The position numbers and the translations under genes are program-made. 24,144 bases of DNA from contig DAHXNM010000017.1 in assembly GCA_027365375.1 (NCBI GenBank), forward strand, positions 1-24,144. The letters are read 5' to 3'. Below, in pieces: positions 22,358 to 24,144 of the stretch (within the stretch, counting starts at the first letter, position 1; each line of letters starts with the position of its first letter). This DNA comes from Ferrimicrobium sp. (GTDB lineage: Bacteria > Actinomycetota > Acidimicrobiia > Acidimicrobiales > Acidimicrobiaceae). The notes below the pieces were generated by a model. The model made no database searches, was not told the origin of the DNA, and saw only the letters and a program-made list of their open reading frames with translations.

Positions 22358-23206
22358 TTATAGAAGTTGACTAAGCCGCTCTCTTGAGCGCTCCACGCTC
22401 CGTTGGCCCGCCGTGATCAGAAGGTTGCTGTGACGAAAATCGAGAGCGTCGATCGAATCAGCTGTTCCACACTCCAGGACTACGATCGATACTGACTCTG
22501 GAAGATTGGCAAGCTCCACTTTGGTGAGCGAGAGCTGGGTGAGCGCGTAGCCCATCAGCAGCGTCGCGAGTGGCCGACCCTTGCTGTGAAATGAGGGAGT
22601 CAATGATCCGCAGAGCAGCAAAACGATCCGGTTCGCACCGAGTTCAACGGCGTGTTGAACCGGATTGGGGTTGACCATACCCCCATCGATGAACCGCCTA
22701 CCTCCCAGGCGCAAGGGGGGTAGAACGCCTGGGATGGCGGCAGAGCCATAGAGGATGTCCACGATGGGGCCCTCGTCGAACCAGCTCTCTTCACCAGAGT
22801 AGGCGTCGGCGAGTAGGACATGTAGTGGTATCTTTGTGTCGGCCACGTCGCGCATGTCGAGGTTATCGCCGATGAGTTTGCGCAGAGGAATGGATGGATG
22901 GACGGACTCTCGATCGCTGAGATAACGGAGTGTGCGTCTGCGAGGGAAGAGAGACTGTAACGGTGCTCCGAGCCAAAGGTCGTTCAGTTTTCTCACGCCG
23001 TCTAAGTTCGGCTGCTCCCCGAAGACGGCTGCATTGAGGGCACCGACCGAGACTCCAAGCAAAAGGTCGGGTATCATCCCTAGCTTAAGAAGCTCGCGGA
23101 GCATGCCAACCTGACAGGCACCGCGAGCTCCTCCTCCGCCGAAGACGAAAGCTAATGAGGTATCTGTAGGCACGCGCTCAACTGGGCGACTCTGGGTCGC
23201 GCTCAC
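22358..23206 (-). CDS. Patatin-like phospholipase
   Basis: 282 aa serine lipid acyl hydrolase with a Ser-Asp dyad. Motifs: the oxyanion-hole glycine loop FGGGGARGACQVG (22-34), the nucleophile elbow G51-V-S53-V-G, and the catalytic D174-G-G in RFIDGGMVNPNPV. Also typical is YGSAAIPGVLPPLRLGG just before it. There is no signal peptide or C-terminal beta barrel, so it is a short cytoplasmic or membrane-peripheral type (RssA/YchK-like). The GTG start lies inside the end of the MarR gene (29-bp overlap in another frame), which indicates coupled translation and a MarR-patatin operon. There is no Shine-Dalgarno sequence of its own. The physiological lipid substrate is unknown. Confidence 0.92.
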   Translation of the reverse strand: MSATQSRPVERVPTDTSLAFVFGGGGARGACQVGMLRELLKLGMIPDLLLGVSVGALNAAVFGEQPNLDGVRKLNDLWLGAPLQSLFPRRRTLRYLSDRESVHPSIPLRKLIGDNLDMRDVADTKIPLHVLLADAYSGEESWFDEGPIVDILYGSAAIPGVLPPLRLGGRRFIDGGMVNPNPVQHAVELGANRIVLLLCGSLTPSFHSKGRPLATLLMGYALTQLSLTKVELANLPESVSIVVLECGTADSIDALDFRHSNLLITAGQRSVERSRERLSQLL

Positions 23207-23690
23207 TCTGCGAGGACACCGAGCAGATATCGGGGTCGGTCAACGAGGTCCCAAGATCACGCGAGAATCTGTCAAGTAAGGCGATCAAAGCATCTATGTC
23301 AGCCTGATCCCACGATGTGAGCGCGTCGTTAATTACCGCGAGTCGGGCTTGGACGAGTTGATCGAGAATACTTCTGCCTAGTGGCGTTAGGCGCACCTTT
23401 GAGACTCGTCCGTCCGACTTGTCTGGAGCCCGCTCAATCAGGCCGCGTGACTGTAGAAGCTTGAGTTGGCGTGATACCGTCGAGATATCAAGGTTGAGTG
23501 CCGATGCGATCTCAGATACTCGCTCCTCGCCCCGTTCGCCGAGCAAGACGAGTTGCCAGAATCCGGAACCGATGGCATAGGCGAAGTCGGACTCATCCCC
23601 GATGGATATGCGCAGTCGTCGGAGCGATTGCCCGAGCGTGAACAGCACCTCGTCAAGTGCACCAGAGGTTGTGGAGGTTGAGGCGGGCAT
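23178..23690 (-). CDS. MarR-family transcriptional regulator
   Basis: 170 aa. Dimeric winged-helix repressor fold: an N-terminal helical dimerisation part, then the DNA-binding region RVSEIASALNLDISTVSRQLKLLQSRGLIERAPDKSDGRVSKVRLTPLGR, where the recognition helix (ISTVSRQLKLL) and the wing with the family DxR signature (DKSDGR) are clear. A C-terminal acidic tail runs about 150-170. The ATG at 23690 has AAGGAG at good spacing. Upstream on the minus strand are TACAAT (-10, 23729-23734) and, just behind it, the perfect palindrome TTGCGCGCAA (23741-23750), a likely self-operator that could also influence the divergent decarboxylase. It is followed by an overlapping patatin gene. Ligand unknown. 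Confidence 0.92.
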   Translation of the reverse strand: MPASTSTTSGALDEVLFTLGQSLRRLRISIGDESDFAYAIGSGFWQLVLLGERGEERVSEIASALNLDISTVSRQLKLLQSRGLIERAPDKSDGRVSKVRLTPLGRSILDQLVQARLAVINDALTSWDQADIDALIALLDRFSRDLGTSLTDPDICSVSSQSERDPESPS

Positions 23691-23728
23691 CGGAACTCCT
23701 TGGTCAGGTCCACCTGGATCGTCTAATC

Positions 23729-23750
23729 ATTGTAACAGCGTTGCGCGCAA
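23729..23750 (-). promoter_or_regulatory. MarR promoter with palindromic operator
   Basis: A -10 box TACAAT (23729-23734) and a perfect 10-bp palindrome TTGCGCGCAA (23741-23750) sit in the 124-bp divergent region. The palindrome lies in the -10/-35 spacer, where repressor binding would block transcription. A TATAAA box on the plus strand (23774-23779) may serve the decarboxylase. Confidence 0.45.
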
Positions 23751-23814
23751 ACTAGGAACCTATCCAGCTTTCGTATAAACTCACTCTTTAGCTCAAGTTC
23801 ATAGAGGAGGACCC

Positions 23815-24144
23815 GTGCACCGTCTTGATGAGGAGACGCTCCAGCTCGAGAAGGCTATCGTCCAGTACGCTTTGGAGCGCGTCGCCCTCCAGCCTCCACC
23901 ACTTGATGGTCCAAAGAGCGAGGCGGAACTCCAGGCGTTGTATGGACCAAATGTGACTGAAGAAGGCATAGGTGGAGAGGAGGCCCTTCGTCGTTTCATC
24001 GAGGGTTACGCTCCAGCAACGCTATCGAGCGACCATCCTCGCTTTCTCGCATTTGTTCCAGTTGCTCCTACCAAGGCCTCGATACTCTTTGATATGGTGG
24101 TAGCGGCCTCCTGTATCTCTGGAACCTCTTGGCTGGAGGCGGCC
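23815..24144 (+). CDS. PLP-dependent group II decarboxylase-like protein, partial
   Basis: 110 codons are visible, and the gene runs off the right edge. GTG at 23815 follows GAGGAGG. The N-terminal segment LDEETLQLEKAIVQYALERV and especially HPRFLAFVPVAPTKASILFDMVVAASCISGTSWLEAA match the start of the aromatic-L-amino-acid / glutamate decarboxylase-like fold-type I PLP family, where HPRF-x-AF-x-P lies in the substrate-binding region. The PLP lysine would be beyond the window. Members of this group in actinobacteria are poorly characterised, so the amino-acid substrate is unknown; an aminotransferase-like annotation is also possible. Divergent from marR and possibly controlled by it. Confidence 0.8.
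   Translation, partial: MHRLDEETLQLEKAIVQYALERVALQPPPLDGPKSEAELQALYGPNVTEEGIGGEEALRRFIEGYAPATLSSDHPRFLAFVPVAPTKASILFDMVVAASCISGTSWLEAA

Noticed and set aside
1..24144. Transfer RNA, rRNA, CRISPR, insertion sequence or prophage signals
   Set aside because: No cloverleaf, spaced repeat array, transposase or integrase was recognised on either strand by reading; a tRNAscan or HMM search would be more sensitive.

Overview
The window is a gene-dense bacterial chromosomal segment of moderate GC. It holds about 22 protein genes on both strands and no recognisable RNA genes, CRISPR arrays or mobile elements. Gene content and style suggest an actinobacterium, possibly of the Acidimicrobiia (iron-oxidising acidophile relatives). 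The pointers are an Ecm/MeaA-type mutase, an actinobacterial-style acyl-CoA carboxylase beta subunit with a small partner, a PadR regulator with a His-rich N-terminus, and many apparently leaderless genes whose start codon lies 6-7 nt after a TANNNT box. This placement is an inference and no marker gene is present.

Left part (1-8.2 kb): an S51-like peptidase cut by the left edge; a two-gene operon for a 3-hydroxybutyryl-CoA dehydrogenase and an ethylmalonyl-CoA mutase-like B12 enzyme; a membrane-anchored degenerate GGDEF protein; then, on the opposite strand, an acyl-CoA carboxylase beta subunit coupled by an ATGA overlap to a tiny epsilon-like protein. Next come leucyl/phenylalanyl-tRNA--protein transferase (aat), the biotin importer BioY and a RidA-family protein. 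Together the dehydrogenase, mutase, carboxylase and biotin importer form a C4/C5 acyl-CoA module consistent with acetyl-CoA assimilation through ethylmalonyl-CoA, or with propionyl-CoA handling. Crotonyl-CoA carboxylase/reductase and the biotinylated subunit are not in the window.

Middle part (8.2-15.6 kb): a 14-TM DHA2-type efflux pump, divergent from a lone form-II CoxL-like molybdenum hydroxylase large subunit; a small lipoprotein; an EAL-domain c-di-GMP phosphodiesterase with intact catalytic residues; and a flippase-like (LPG synthase TM family) membrane protein.

Right part (15.6-24.1 kb): a formylglycine-type arylsulfatase divergent from the flippase-like gene; a PadR regulator with a His/Cys-rich N-terminus; a larger lipoprotein preceded by a possible translationally coupled 21-residue leader peptide; a channel-like membrane protein; an aldo/keto reductase; an overlapping MarR-patatin pair; and the start of a PLP-dependent decarboxylase cut by the right edge.

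I see no single obviously unknown multi-gene system. The most interesting signals are the recurrent leaderless start architecture, the leader-peptide/lipoprotein arrangement, the degenerate GGDEF protein that keeps its I-site, the Val at the carboxylase specificity position, the orphan molybdenum hydroxylase subunit, and the palindromes sitting inside regulated promoters.
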